A stretch of 13,739 nucleotides of DNA from SpSt-583 sp034434015 (GTDB taxonomy: Bacteria > Chloroflexota > Anaerolineae > Anaerolineales > UBA6663), in contig DAOUAB010000062.1 of NCBI GenBank assembly GCA_034434015.1, positions 1-13,739 on the forward strand, read 5' to 3'. Numbering within the stretch: the first letter of the stretch is position 1; every line of letters begins with the position of its first letter. The notes beneath the pieces were generated by a model, which saw only the letters and a list, made by a program, of their open reading frames with translations, was not told the origin of the DNA and did not search any database. Position numbers and translations under genes: made by a program. This document shows, in pieces, positions 1-6,458 of the stretch.

Positions 1-314
1 TCTTTGGACGGCGGCGCTAGGCGCAGTTCGCGCTTCCAGCGGATGCGGACGGCAGTGGCTGTGCGGCCCACCAGCGCCCCGATCTCGGCCTCGCTCAGCA
101 CGCCGTGGTTGGCGCGCAGGACGGCGTCTTCGGCATCCGTCCACGGGGCGTTGTAGGCGCGCTCCAGGTTGGGCCGGGCCTTGACCGATATGCCGCCAAG
201 CCGAGCAGCGACAATGGCGGGCGCAACGCCGGCGGCCAGCTCGCCGTGAGCGACGGCGACGGCGACGAGGTCGTCCATCGAAGCAGGGGCGTTTCCCGAA
301 ACGCCCTTACGCAT
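1..314 (-). CDS. Myb/SANT-like DNA-binding protein (partial, runs off window)
   Basis: The reading frame opens with ATG at 314 and stays open for 104 codons to the window edge, so the C-terminus is missing. The start overlaps the stop of the ParB-like gene by 8 bases, which suggests translational coupling in the same minus-strand operon. After an alanine-rich N-terminal half, residues about 60-100 carry a tryptophan-led helical repeat: PWTDAEDAVLRANHGVLSE, then IGALVGRTATAVRIRWKREL. The spacing of the first Trp, the acidic pair, the Gly/Arg-Thr turn and the last Trp fits a Myb/SANT helix-turn-helix, as found in many phage and plasmid regulators. A DNA-binding role in the mobile element is likely, but the exact function is unknown. 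Confidence 0.6.
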   Translation of the reverse strand, partial: MRKGVSGNAPASMDDLVAVAVAHGELAAGVAPAIVAARLGGISVKARPNLERAYNAPWTDAEDAVLRANHGVLSEAEIGALVGRTATAVRIRWKRELRLAPPSK

Positions 315-1359
315 GGCCCACCGCCCTGCCGGACTGAAGACGCGCTCCGGCCAGCATGTGGCGCAGGACCTGCACGCCCGGGCAGGCCGCGCAGAACCGT
401 TCCAGGCGGCGCAGGTTACAGTCGTCGCAAACTTTCGCCGCCGACGCCGAGATGAGAGTCCAGGCCGGCTCCGGGAAACGCGCCTGCAACTCGTCAGCGT
501 TGACCTCGCAGACCGCGCACATCTCGCGCGCGGCCGCGCGCACATCGGCCGCGGCCACGGAGATGCCCGGATCGGGATGCTGGCCGGCCAGAGCCTGCGC
601 GCGGGCGAGCATCGGCGAGTCAGAGACGTCCGGCCCGGACGTCTCTACCAAGCGCCGGGTGCGCGTGGGCGGCGTGGCGCGCGTCCCCATCTCCTGGACG
701 GCGCGGGCGCACGCCGCGACGATGGTCTTGACTCCTGCGCCGCGCTCGGCCAGCTTCTGGGCCAGCGGCACGCGAGCGCGCGCGGGCACGGAGAGCAGCG
801 CATCGACGGCGTTCTGATGGTGTGGCAGCAGGCCGTCGGCGATCAGTTGCTGGATCGACTCGTCGAGCTGCGTGAGCTTGAGCCGGCCTGACACGCGCGC
901 GTAGTATTGCCCGGTGCGCTCGCAGATCTCCGAGAGGGTCAATCCTTCGGCGCGCAGCGCGGCGTAGTGCAGGCCCTCGCTGACCGGATCCACGTCGAAG
1001 CGGTGAGTGTTGTGCACGACCATGGCCAGCATTTGGTCGACCACGGTCGAGTCGGTATGCACCTCGGCCTTGAGCGGCGGGCATTCCGCGCCCAGCAACT
1101 GCGCCGCCTGGGTGCGCAAGTTGCCGTCGACGACGTAATAGCAGCCGGCCTCGCCGTTGGGCGTGATCTGGAGCGGCTGCAGGACGCCGCCGTTGGCGCG
1201 GATGCTGTCGGCGATCTTGCGCACGTCGTCGCGCGGGTAGAAACGCCTCATGTTGTGTGGATGAATCTTGAGCTGGGCCGGCGTCACGTACACGAGCTGG
1301 CCGGCAGGCTGTGCGGCGGGCGGCTTGGCGGGCGATTGAGGGTTGGTTTTTTTTGGCAT
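307..1359 (-). CDS. ParB-like DNA-binding protein with C-terminal CxxC triplet
   Basis: A 350-residue protein. Residues about 22-100 resemble the ParB N-terminal (ParB/Srx) domain: KIADSIRANGGVLQPLQI matches the typical 'SI...G.lqPl' segment and VDGNLRTQAA stands where the ParB box has G-x-R-R-x-x-A. Residues about 105-165 look like the ParB helix-turn-helix (LTLSEICERTGQYYARVSGR). The C-terminus is unusual, with three cysteine pairs (C281/C284, C311/C314, C323/C326) that suggest zinc binding. I start at ATG 1359, not at the longer open frame back to 1473: GAGG lies just upstream, the ParB homology begins soon after, and the previous gene ends only 10 bases before. It may serve partition, maintenance or transcription control of the element; no ParA is visible in the window. 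Confidence 0.75.
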   Translation of the reverse strand: MPKKTNPQSPAKPPAAQPAGQLVYVTPAQLKIHPHNMRRFYPRDDVRKIADSIRANGGVLQPLQITPNGEAGCYYVVDGNLRTQAAQLLGAECPPLKAEVHTDSTVVDQMLAMVVHNTHRFDVDPVSEGLHYAALRAEGLTLSEICERTGQYYARVSGRLKLTQLDESIQQLIADGLLPHHQNAVDALLSVPARARVPLAQKLAERGAGVKTIVAACARAVQEMGTRATPPTRTRRLVETSGPDVSDSPMLARAQALAGQHPDPGISVAAADVRAAAREMCAVCEVNADELQARFPEPAWTLISASAAKVCDDCNLRRLERFCAACPGVQVLRHMLAGARLQSGRAVGHA

Positions 1360-1369
1360 TATGGCCTCG

Positions 1370-2254
1370 CTAGGTGTGGCCGATAACAGTGAGAAAACCG
1401 TCATACTTGTGCGGACAATTGGCGGCATGAGAGCCATCCGCGATGCCGCAGGAGCTGCAGGTTTCCTGGTCATTCAGACGCTCGTCTAGCTCTTCGCCGG
1501 CTGCGATCCGGGCCATGACCAGGAACGGGAACCCGCTCGGCCTGATGCCGGCCGCGGCCGGCGTTTTGCGATATCGCTTCCAGGCCATAATCTGGGCCAT
1601 GATTTTGGGCGAGTCCCAGGGCGAGCGCGCGACGGCTAACTCGGCCTTGCGCCGGGGCGCGCCGGTCTCGCGCACGAGCATTTCGACGCACTGGCGCAAA
1701 TCGGGCGGAAACGGATCGTCTGTGACCGGCGCGGGAGCGCCTTTGAGTCTCAGGGCGTTCTGGATATTGGAGATGTGCTGCGGAGCCGAGTTGGGGTCGT
1801 GTCCTTCGCCGGGGCCAGCGAGAAATTTTCTCGCGCGAGTATTATTAGTCTTTACAGAATCATTGATAGAGTCAGATTCTCTAAAACCAATACTAATACT
1901 CGGCGAGAGAATTTCTCGCTGTTTCCGGACAATAACGGACCCTTGCGCGTCGGACGCCGGGGCTATTTCCCCTACACCCTCTTCGGGAGCGTCCAGGATG
2001 ATGTGCAGGGCCAGCTGGCGGCCCGCCGATGGAAGCTGCCAGAACTCGTCGACGTGGACGGCCAGGCCTTCAGACTCGAGCACGCGCAGGTGCTTGCGGA
2101 CGGTGGCCTTGTCCCAGATCAGGCGCCGGACCATCTCCTTCTCGTGGACGGACCGCTTCAGGATGCACAGGAACAGCAGCATCGTGATCGGCCCGCCCTT
2201 CAGGCGCGCGACCCATTGGGCGCGTCTGTTTTCCGGGGTGTCGTCATCAATCAT
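1370..2254 (-). CDS. Winged-helix protein with C-terminal zinc-binding-like motif
   Basis: A 294-residue protein. Residues about 20-80 (ITMLLFLCILKRSVHEKEM, then DKATVRKHLRVLESEGLAV) have the pattern of a winged helix-turn-helix: a hydrophobic helix, a recognition helix with TVRKHLRVLE, and a wing. Residues about 183-250 form a second helical region rich in basic residues (RRKAELAVARSPWDSPKIM), reminiscent of replication or phage initiator proteins, but I cannot assign a family. The C-terminus has C266-x2-C269-x10-C280-x-H282, a likely zinc site. The linker at residues 112-146 is encoded by a low-GC segment with a long inverted repeat. The ATG overlaps the preceding stop by 8 bases. It is probably a replication or regulatory protein of the mobile element. 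Confidence 0.6.
   Translation of the reverse strand: MIDDDTPENRRAQWVARLKGGPITMLLFLCILKRSVHEKEMVRRLIWDKATVRKHLRVLESEGLAVHVDEFWQLPSAGRQLALHIILDAPEEGVGEIAPASDAQGSVIVRKQREILSPSISIGFRESDSINDSVKTNNTRARKFLAGPGEGHDPNSAPQHISNIQNALRLKGAPAPVTDDPFPPDLRQCVEMLVRETGAPRRKAELAVARSPWDSPKIMAQIMAWKRYRKTPAAAGIRPSGFPFLVMARIAAGEELDERLNDQETCSSCGIADGSHAANCPHKYDGFLTVIGHT
1817..1920. repeat. Long inverted repeat with two 17-bp palindromes
   Basis: The arms 1817-1849 and 1890-1920 are near-perfect inverted copies, with about one mismatch and one bulged base. Each arm is itself palindromic: GCGAGAAATTTTCTCGC at 1818-1834 (perfect 8+1+8) and GCGAGAGAATTTCTCGC at 1903-1919 (one mismatch). A second inverted pair, AGAATC/GATTCT, lies between the arms. 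The segment is AT-rich in a GC-rich region and sits inside the winged-helix gene, just upstream of the ParB-like gene. It could be a protein-binding site (parS-like or operator) or a small palindromic insertion carried in frame. Confidence 0.6.
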
Positions 2255-2465
2255 GATCGCCGCCCGTTTCGGTCCAGGTCAGGCCCATCGGCAACGCGGG
2301 TTGCGTGGGACCGGGCAACTGCCAGCGCGCCACGACCGTGTTGATCTGCCAATACTGGGTGGTCACCATCATTGCCAGCGCGGCCAGGACGACGGCCAAC
2401 CCGGTGATCAGCGCCAGCATGGCGGCGCGGATGGCTGCGGGCGGGGAGATATGCCTGTGTTTCAT
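2247..2465 (-). CDS. Small single-pass membrane protein
   Basis: A 72-residue protein with one clear hydrophobic segment at residues about 12-36 (AIRAAMLALITGLAVVLAAL and on), a basic N-terminus (MKHRH), and a short polar tail ending in acidic residues. The positive-inside rule suggests the N-terminus is cytoplasmic and the tail outside. The ATG at 2465 overlaps the previous stop in an ATGA, and its own stop overlaps the next start by 8 bases, so it is embedded in the mobile-element operon. I do not recognise a family. A holin-like, entry-exclusion or anchor role is possible but unsupported. Confidence 0.6.
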   Translation of the reverse strand: MKHRHISPPAAIRAAMLALITGLAVVLAALAMMVTTQYWQINTVVARWQLPGPTQPALPMGLTWTETGGDHD

Positions 2466-2710
2466 GCGCGCGGGACTCCGGCCTCGGCGCGGGCGATGGC
2501 GGCGGAAAGCTGGCCGACCACTTCGCGCCGCAAAGCGGCGTTCTCGAACTCGCCGCTGGAGAACGCGCGCAGAGCCATGCGGGCTGCGGCCAGCAGGCGC
2601 GCGGCGACGGCGGGGTCATGCAGCTGCGGGCAGCGCTCGACGAGCGTGCCGAGCAGCTCGGCTTCGGATGGAGTTTGCTGGGTCTGCGCGGGTGCGGTGT
2701 GCATTGACAT
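2462..2710 (-). CDS. Small helical protein of unknown function
   Basis: An 82-residue, alanine- and leucine-rich, mostly helical protein with no cysteines and no membrane segment. The start at 2710 is supported by a strong ribosome binding site (GTAGGAGAG) about 6 bases upstream; a second ATG lies two codons in. It is the first gene of the five-gene minus-strand operon and overlaps the next gene by 4 bases. I do not recognise the family. The alternation of acidic and basic residues after position 45 (FENAALRREVVGQLSAAIAR) would suit a helical bundle or a small DNA- or protein-binding adaptor. Confidence 0.6.
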   Translation of the reverse strand: MSMHTAPAQTQQTPSEAELLGTLVERCPQLHDPAVAARLLAAARMALRAFSSGEFENAALRREVVGQLSAAIARAEAGVPRA

Positions 2711-2740
2711 CTATCTCTCCTACGGGTTAGTGTTTGGTTG

Positions 2741-2769
2741 TTGACTTTTCGACTCGTTGGACATACAGT
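2741..2769 (+). promoter_or_regulatory. Sigma70-type promoter upstream of structured RNA/integrase
   Basis: TTGACT at 2741-2746 and TACAGT at 2764-2769 are separated by 17 bases, close to the sigma70 consensus and spacing. Transcription would start near 2776 and run rightward into the hairpin region and possibly the recombinase gene. Confidence 0.6.
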
Positions 2770-2775
2770 GAGTGC

Positions 2776-2960
2776 GGCGGGCCGGGCCGCTAATGCATGG
2801 CCTTGGACCTCCTACGGGAGCGTGGCGCCGGCTGGTGGTTCAGCTGGCGCTTCGCATGTCTGCCTTCGGCAGACCTGGCGGCCGAGACGTCGGCCGCAGC
2901 GGTGAGCGCGCGCCGGTCATGGCGGCGCGGACTCGATGAGTCCGTGGCCGCTTTTTATTT
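2776..2960 (+). ncRNA. Candidate structured RNA or leader of the recombinase gene
   Basis: This stretch between the promoter at 2741 and the T-run at 2952 has no convincing gene and is almost wholly self-complementary. Hairpins read directly from the sequence: 2809-2820 (4 bp); 2825-2850 (10 bp including one G-U, 6-base loop); 2858-2874 (7 bp, 3-base loop); 2878-2897 (8 bp, 4-base loop); 2909-2929 (7 bp, 7-base loop); and the terminator hairpin 2922-2951. The last two share bases 2922-2929, so they exclude each other as in an attenuator. I match it to no known RNA family. It could also be a DNA-level hairpin site of the element. Confidence 0.4.
2922..2960 (+). terminator. Rho-independent terminator upstream of the recombinase
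   Basis: An outer stem pairs 2922-2926 with 2947-2951 (GCGGC/GCCGC). After a small internal loop an inner 7-bp stem, CGGACTC/GAGTCCG (2928-2944), closes on a 3-base loop. TTTTTATTT follows at 2952-2960. It ends a transcript 68 bases before the recombinase start codon. Confidence 0.6.
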
Positions 2961-3027
2961 GGACTGTGGCACGCCGATTGCAAGGACAACCACAGACCAC
3001 TGCCCGCGACCACGGGGGAGAAGGAGC

Positions 3028-3894
3028 ATGGAGAACGAACTGGAGTTCTGGAGGAAACGGGCGCGCCAGCGCGACGGCCGCCCGCTGAGCGAACGGACGC
3101 TAGAAGCGTATGCGCTCGATCTGGAGATGTTTTTCCGGTGGGGGGGCTCGGCGGCGTCAACCGCCGAGGACTTGGCGCGCTATCTGGAGAGCCGGCCGGT
3201 AGGTCCGAGCGCCAAAGGGAATGCCGTCAGCGCGCTCAAGAGCTTCTTCCGCGTGCACGGCAGCCTGTCTGCGGCCAGGCTGCGCGTGCCGCCGGTGCGG
3301 AAGCGATTGCAGCGGACGCTCAGCAACGACGAGGCTCTCCAGGTGCTGTGCTCGCTGGACACCAGCACCATCACCGGCAAGCGCGATGTGGCGCTGTTTG
3401 CGCTGCTGATCGACTCAGGTCTGCGCGCGACCGAAGTCTGCCGGCTGATGTTGGCCGACATCGACCTGGACCGCCTGCTCTTTTCCGTCATCGTCAAGGG
3501 CGGTCAGGAGAAGTTCGGGACGTTCAGCCTGTATACCGGGTCATTGCTGGCGGAATGGTTGTCCGTGCGTCCGCAGGTAGCGCGCCAGAGCTGCGGGACT
3601 GTGTTCGTGAGCCTGATGACGTCAGCCAGGTTTCGCGGCGGCCCGCTGACTCGGGATGGCCTGCGATGCTGGGCCAGGCGGCTGGCGCGCGACACCGGTG
3701 TGCGGCACTTCAGCCCTCACGCGCTGCGGAGATCCATGGCGACGATGGCGATTGAAGCCGGCTGTCCGTTGCCGCTGCTGCAGGACGCCGGTCGCTGGTC
3801 CGATCCGGGTATGGTGGAGCGTTACAGCCAGGCTCGGCGGCTGAGCGCATTCGCCAACTACGCGCCAATGACGCGTCTTATGGGAAGTAGGTAG
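3028..3894 (+). CDS. Tyrosine recombinase/integrase (phage integrase family)
   Basis: A 288-residue site-specific recombinase. Residues about 1-85 form a SAM-like core-binding domain (TLEAYALDLEMFFRWGGS) and the rest is catalytic. Catalytic residues visible: R133 in IDSGLRATEV, K157 in VIVKGG, H231 and R234 in SPHALRR, and the nucleophile Y266 in MVERYSQ. The usual second His is replaced by R256-W257 (AGRWSDP), a substitution seen in some family members. The start at 3028 has a strong purine-rich ribosome binding site (GGGGGAGAAGGAG); the open frame reaches back to 2797 but that part is low-complexity and lies over RNA hairpins. The gene ends 6 bases before tRNA-derived sequence, which supports integration at a tRNA gene. 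Confidence 0.9.
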   Translation: MENELEFWRKRARQRDGRPLSERTLEAYALDLEMFFRWGGSAASTAEDLARYLESRPVGPSAKGNAVSALKSFFRVHGSLSAARLRVPPVRKRLQRTLSNDEALQVLCSLDTSTITGKRDVALFALLIDSGLRATEVCRLMLADIDLDRLLFSVIVKGGQEKFGTFSLYTGSLLAEWLSVRPQVARQSCGTVFVSLMTSARFRGGPLTRDGLRCWARRLARDTGVRHFSPHALRRSMATMAIEAGCPLPLLQDAGRWSDPGMVERYSQARRLSAFANYAPMTRLMGSR

Positions 3895-3899
3895 ACGGC

Positions 3900-3945
3900 T
3901 GGCCCGCTCAAGGCCAAAACTGGGGTTCGAATCCCCATAGGGGCA
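3900..3945 (+). other. Partial tRNA gene 3' half, probable attR site
   Basis: The T arm is exact: stem TGGGG (3921-3925), loop TTCGAAT, stem CCCCA (3933-3937). It is followed by the seven acceptor bases TAGGGGC and discriminator A at 3945, with no encoded CCA. Before it, TGGCC/GGCCA with a 7-base loop (3900-3916) looks like an anticodon arm, but loop position 33 is G instead of T. No matching 5' acceptor strand (GCCCCTA) or clear D arm exists upstream; the recombinase gene lies there instead. This is the expected remnant at the right edge of an element integrated in a tRNA gene. The amino acid identity is not assignable. Confidence 0.65.
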
Positions 3946-3953
3946 CACACCCA

Positions 3954-3980
3954 GGCAGCCGTCAGGCTGCCTTTTGTTTT
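3954..3980 (+). terminator. Rho-independent terminator after the tRNA remnant
   Basis: A perfect 7-bp stem GGCAGCC/GGCTGCC with a GTCA loop is followed by TTTTGTTTT. It lies 8 bases after the tRNA 3' end and is probably the host tRNA terminator, left behind at the insertion boundary. Confidence 0.85.
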
Positions 3981-3991
3981 GGCGGATACGG

Positions 3992-3997
3992 TACAAT
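3992..3997 (+). promoter_or_regulatory. Possible -10 box of a leaderless sco transcript
   Basis: TACAAT ends 6 bases before the ATG at 4004, which is the spacing of a leaderless mRNA. No ribosome binding site and no good -35 box are visible, so the evidence is moderate. Confidence 0.35.
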
Positions 3998-4003
3998 CTC
4001 GTC

Positions 4004-4669
4004 ATGCGCCGCACCCTCATGTATAGCCTGGCTGGCTTGCTTGGGCTGCCCCTGATTGGCGTGTTTCTGTTCGCCGCGCTCCAGCCCATCAAGGTGCTGC
4101 CGCGCCTGCGGCTGGCGCCCGGCTTCGCGCTGACGGACCAGGACGGGCGGACCGTGTCGAGTGACGACCTGCGCGGAAAGATCACGCTGTACACCTTCAC
4201 CTATACGCGTTGCGTGGACCCTTGCCAGGACCCGACGGCCCTGCTGCGCGAGGTGCAGGCCGCGCTGGCCGAGCCCGACCTGCGCGACGCGCCCATCCAG
4301 CTGGTGACCATCACGGTCGACTCCGAACGCGACACGCCGGCGGCGCTGCGCCGGTACGGCGAGGCGGTCGGCGCCGACTTCGCGCGCTGGACCTTTCTGA
4401 CCGGCGACGAGGTCCGCCTGCGCCAGGCGGTGATGGGCGGCTTCGACGTCCTGTATCGCCCGCTGCCGGATGGAAGTCTCGATCTGGACACGCGCCTGTG
4501 GCTGGCGGACGGCTGGGGCATCCTGCGCGCCGAATATGCCCAGTACCTGCCGACGACGGCCCGGCTGCTGCGCGATCTGCGCCTGGTGGCCGCCGAGACG
4601 CGCAACAGCGAGGGCCTGGCAAAATACGCCTATGAGGCCGCGCACCTGTTTGGATGCTACTCGGAATGA
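4004..4669 (+). CDS. Sco1/SenC family protein lacking the copper-binding His
   Basis: A 221-residue membrane-anchored thioredoxin-fold protein. A hydrophobic segment at residues about 6-26 anchors it, with the domain outside the membrane. The Sco metal/redox motif is present as C70-V-D-P-C74 within TYTRCVDPCQDP, followed by the family's TVDSERDTP strand. The conserved distal His of Sco proteins seems missing: the matching stretch reads DGSLDLDTRLWLADG. Copper delivery may therefore be altered, and a disulfide or assembly role is possible. I prefer ATG 4004 over an in-frame TTG at 3974, because that TTG lies inside the terminator T-tract. The stop overlaps the next gene as ATGA, so both sco genes are coupled. 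These proteins usually serve cytochrome c oxidase CuA assembly; no oxidase genes are seen here. Confidence 0.85.
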   Translation: MRRTLMYSLAGLLGLPLIGVFLFAALQPIKVLPRLRLAPGFALTDQDGRTVSSDDLRGKITLYTFTYTRCVDPCQDPTALLREVQAALAEPDLRDAPIQLVTITVDSERDTPAALRRYGEAVGADFARWTFLTGDEVRLRQAVMGGFDVLYRPLPDGSLDLDTRLWLADGWGILRAEYAQYLPTTARLLRDLRLVAAETRNSEGLAKYAYEAAHLFGCYSE

Positions 4670-5286
4670 AACGGCTCGGACTCTTGATCGCAGGGGCGTT
4701 CTTGGGACTGGGGTTCGCGGCCGCCGCCGCGCTGGTGGGCCGCCAGCTCCTCTCCGCCGCCGCCCCGCCTGACCTGCACGGCATGCTGCTGGACTCGACT
4801 GCGCCGGCGGCGGACTTCGCGTTGCCGGGCGAGGACGGCCGGATGGTGCGCTTGAGCGATTTCCAGGGCCGTCTCGTCCTGCTCTACTTTGGCTACACCA
4901 CCTGCCCGGATATCTGCCCGGCCACCCTGGGGGACGTGGCGCGGGCCGTGGCCGCGCTGGGCGCGCAGGCCGCGGATGTGCAGGTGATCATGATCTCGGT
5001 GGACCCCGAGCGGGACACGCCCCAGGCGGTCGCGGCTTACGCCCGCAACTTCGACCCGAATTTCATCGGCCTGAGCGGCACACTCGATCAGGTGACGGCC
5101 GCCGCCGCGCCGTTCGGCATCTATTTCGAGAAAGTCGAGGGCGGCAGTCAGGCGCTGGGCTACCTGGTCAACCACACCTCCACCGTCACCGTCGTCGACC
5201 GCCAAGGTTACGTGCGCCTGGTGTGGCCGTTCGGGGTCCCGCCGGTGGACATGGCCGCAGACCTGCGGTATTTGTTGTCCCGATGA
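4666..5286 (+). CDS. Sco1/SenC copper chaperone, complete motif
   Basis: A 206-residue Sco protein with an N-terminal hydrophobic signal anchor (residues about 4-24). All three copper ligands are visible: C80 and C84 in YTTCPDICPATLGD, and H170 in YLVNHTSTV. The family signature SVDPERDTP is present near residue 111. The role known for the family is copper delivery to the CuA site of cytochrome c oxidase, or thiol redox work on its subunits, on the outer face of the membrane. I start at ATG 4666, which overlaps the preceding stop by 4 bases; an ATG four codons earlier (4654) is the alternative. With the upstream paralogue it forms a two-gene operon with one complete and one altered copy. Confidence 0.92.
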   Translation: MKRLGLLIAGAFLGLGFAAAAALVGRQLLSAAAPPDLHGMLLDSTAPAADFALPGEDGRMVRLSDFQGRLVLLYFGYTTCPDICPATLGDVARAVAALGAQAADVQVIMISVDPERDTPQAVAAYARNFDPNFIGLSGTLDQVTAAAAPFGIYFEKVEGGSQALGYLVNHTSTVTVVDRQGYVRLVWPFGVPPVDMAADLRYLLSR

Positions 5287-5299
5287 CAGTTGACAGACA

Positions 5300-5357
5300 A
5301 CCGAGCACAGAGCGTCGAGGATCGTCTGGCGTCCAGGCGCTGTCCTCTGTAATCGGT
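5300..5357. terminator. Inverted repeat between convergent genes, possible bidirectional terminator
   Basis: ACCGA (5300-5304) pairs with TCGGT (5353-5357) and ACAGAG (5307-5312) with CTCTGT (5345-5350), with a small internal loop between them. A short CTGG/CCAG hairpin lies inside. It fills the gap between the sco stop and the map stop. No long T-run is present on either strand, so terminator function is likely but unproven. Confidence 0.45.
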
Positions 5358-5358
5358 C

Positions 5359-6150
5359 TCACAACTCCGACAAGATCACTGGCCCCTTCTCGGTGATGGC
5401 GATGGTGTGCTCGAACTGGGCGGACAGGGAGCGGTCGCTGGTCACCACCGTCCAGCCGTCCTTGAGCAGCGTCCAGTCCGGGCCGCCGGCGTTGATCATC
5501 GGCTCGATGGTGAAGACCATGCCGGGCCGCAGGCGCGGGCCCTGGCCGGCCGGGCCGGTATGCGGCACCGACGGCGGCTCGTGCAGGTTGCGCCCGATGC
5601 CGTGCCCGCCCCACTCGCGCACCACGCTGAACCCCTGGCTCTCGGCGTAGGCCTGGATCACGCCGCCGATGTCGCTCAGGTGGCGCCCGACCTGGGCCGC
5701 CGCGATCCCGCGCCGCAGGCACTCCTGGGCGACGGCCAGCAGCTTCTGCGCCTCGGCCGAGATCGCCCCGACCGGGAACGTCACGCACGCGTCTCCGCAG
5801 TAGCCCTTGTACTTCAGTCCGATGTCGATGCCGACGATGTCGCCCTCGCGCAGGGCGCGTTGGTCCGGCAGGCCGTGGCAGATTTCGTCGTTGACCGACG
5901 CGCAGATGACGCCCGGGAAAGGCGGGTGGCTGGGCGGGTTGCCGCGATAGCCCTTGTAGAGCGGCTGCGCGCCGCGCTCCTTGATCAGCGCGGCCACCTG
6001 CCGGTCCAGGTCCATCAACCGCACGCCGGGCGCGATGGCGTGCTGGAGCAGGTCAAAACACTGGGCCACCAGGCGGCCGGCCTCGCGCATGGCGGCGATG
6101 TCCGCGGGTCGTTTGAGGGTGATGGACGGCGCTGGTCTGGGGATGATCAC
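5359..6150 (-). CDS. map: Methionine aminopeptidase, type I
   Basis: A 263-residue cytosolic metalloprotease that removes the initiator Met from new proteins. All five metal ligands are recognisable: D109 (VGIDIG), D120 (YCGDACVTF), H183 (GGHGIGRNLHEPP), E216 (FTIEPMI) and E247 (QFEHTI), plus the substrate-contact H92 (EICHG). Length is normal for the type I enzyme without an extra N-terminal zinc domain. The start is GTG at 6150, with GAGGTG 7 bases upstream. It is the last gene of the minus-strand cluster, 31 bases after small protein A. It may be a housekeeping gene that simply shares the transcript. Confidence 0.95.
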   Translation of the reverse strand: MIIPRPAPSITLKRPADIAAMREAGRLVAQCFDLLQHAIAPGVRLMDLDRQVAALIKERGAQPLYKGYRGNPPSHPPFPGVICASVNDEICHGLPDQRALREGDIVGIDIGLKYKGYCGDACVTFPVGAISAEAQKLLAVAQECLRRGIAAAQVGRHLSDIGGVIQAYAESQGFSVVREWGGHGIGRNLHEPPSVPHTGPAGQGPRLRPGMVFTIEPMINAGGPDWTLLKDGWTVVTSDRSLSAQFEHTIAITEKGPVILSEL

Positions 6151-6181
6151 GAGCGCACCTCGGCGGCCGGGAAGAAGCCGG

Positions 6182-6445
6182 CTAGAACATCGAGTCCAAC
6201 AGGTCGCGCTCGCGCAGCATGCGGCGTTTCCAGTTGTTGATGAGCGGGACGATGAAGGGGAGCAGGCGCAGACTGTAGTAGGGCGGGAGGATCGGCAGGC
6301 CGAGCAGGTCGCCGAAGCTGATCAGCACAAACAGGTGCTCCAGCAGGCCGCGCTGGCGCGCCAGGGCGCGCACCTGGTCGTGAACGGCCAGGCCGTAAAG
6401 CACCTCCGCCAGGAGGCGATGAACGCGCTGAAGGGGAGCGGGCAT
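6182..6445 (-). CDS. Small hydrophobic protein A of the ArsA-like cluster
   Basis: An 87-residue protein, one of three paralogues in this cluster. The shared core runs from residue about 35 to the end: HLFVLISFGDLLGLPILPPY, then YSLRLLPFIVPL, then NWKRRMLRERD. Hydrophobic residues 35-55 followed by a PILPPYYSLRLLP segment suggest one membrane-inserted or membrane-surface helix and a basic C-terminal helix. The start at ATG 6445 is chosen by alignment with the paralogues; the longer frame back to 6550 overlaps ATPase a in another frame. No clear ribosome binding site is seen, and the gene begins 13 bases after the ATPase a stop, so it may rely on coupled translation. Function unknown; client or membrane partner of the neighbouring ATPases is a reasonable inference. 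Confidence 0.75.
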   Translation of the reverse strand: MPAPLQRVHRLLAEVLYGLAVHDQVRALARQRGLLEHLFVLISFGDLLGLPILPPYYSLRLLPFIVPLINNWKRRMLRERDLLDSMF

Positions 6446-6458
6446 TCGGCGGGGCGGC

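Noticed and set aside
1443..2744. Plus-strand reading frame opposite the mobile-element operon
   Set aside because: It covers three well-supported minus-strand genes with overlaps and ribosome binding sites, and shows no recognisable domain.
2930..2951. GATGAGTCCGTG resembles part of a hammerhead ribozyme core
   Set aside because: The required GAAA segment and the matching stems are missing; the bases are better explained by the terminator stem.
3860..3945. Complete tRNA gene ending at 3945
   Set aside because: No 5' acceptor strand complementary to TAGGGGC is present and the D arm cannot be built; the recombinase coding region occupies the place.
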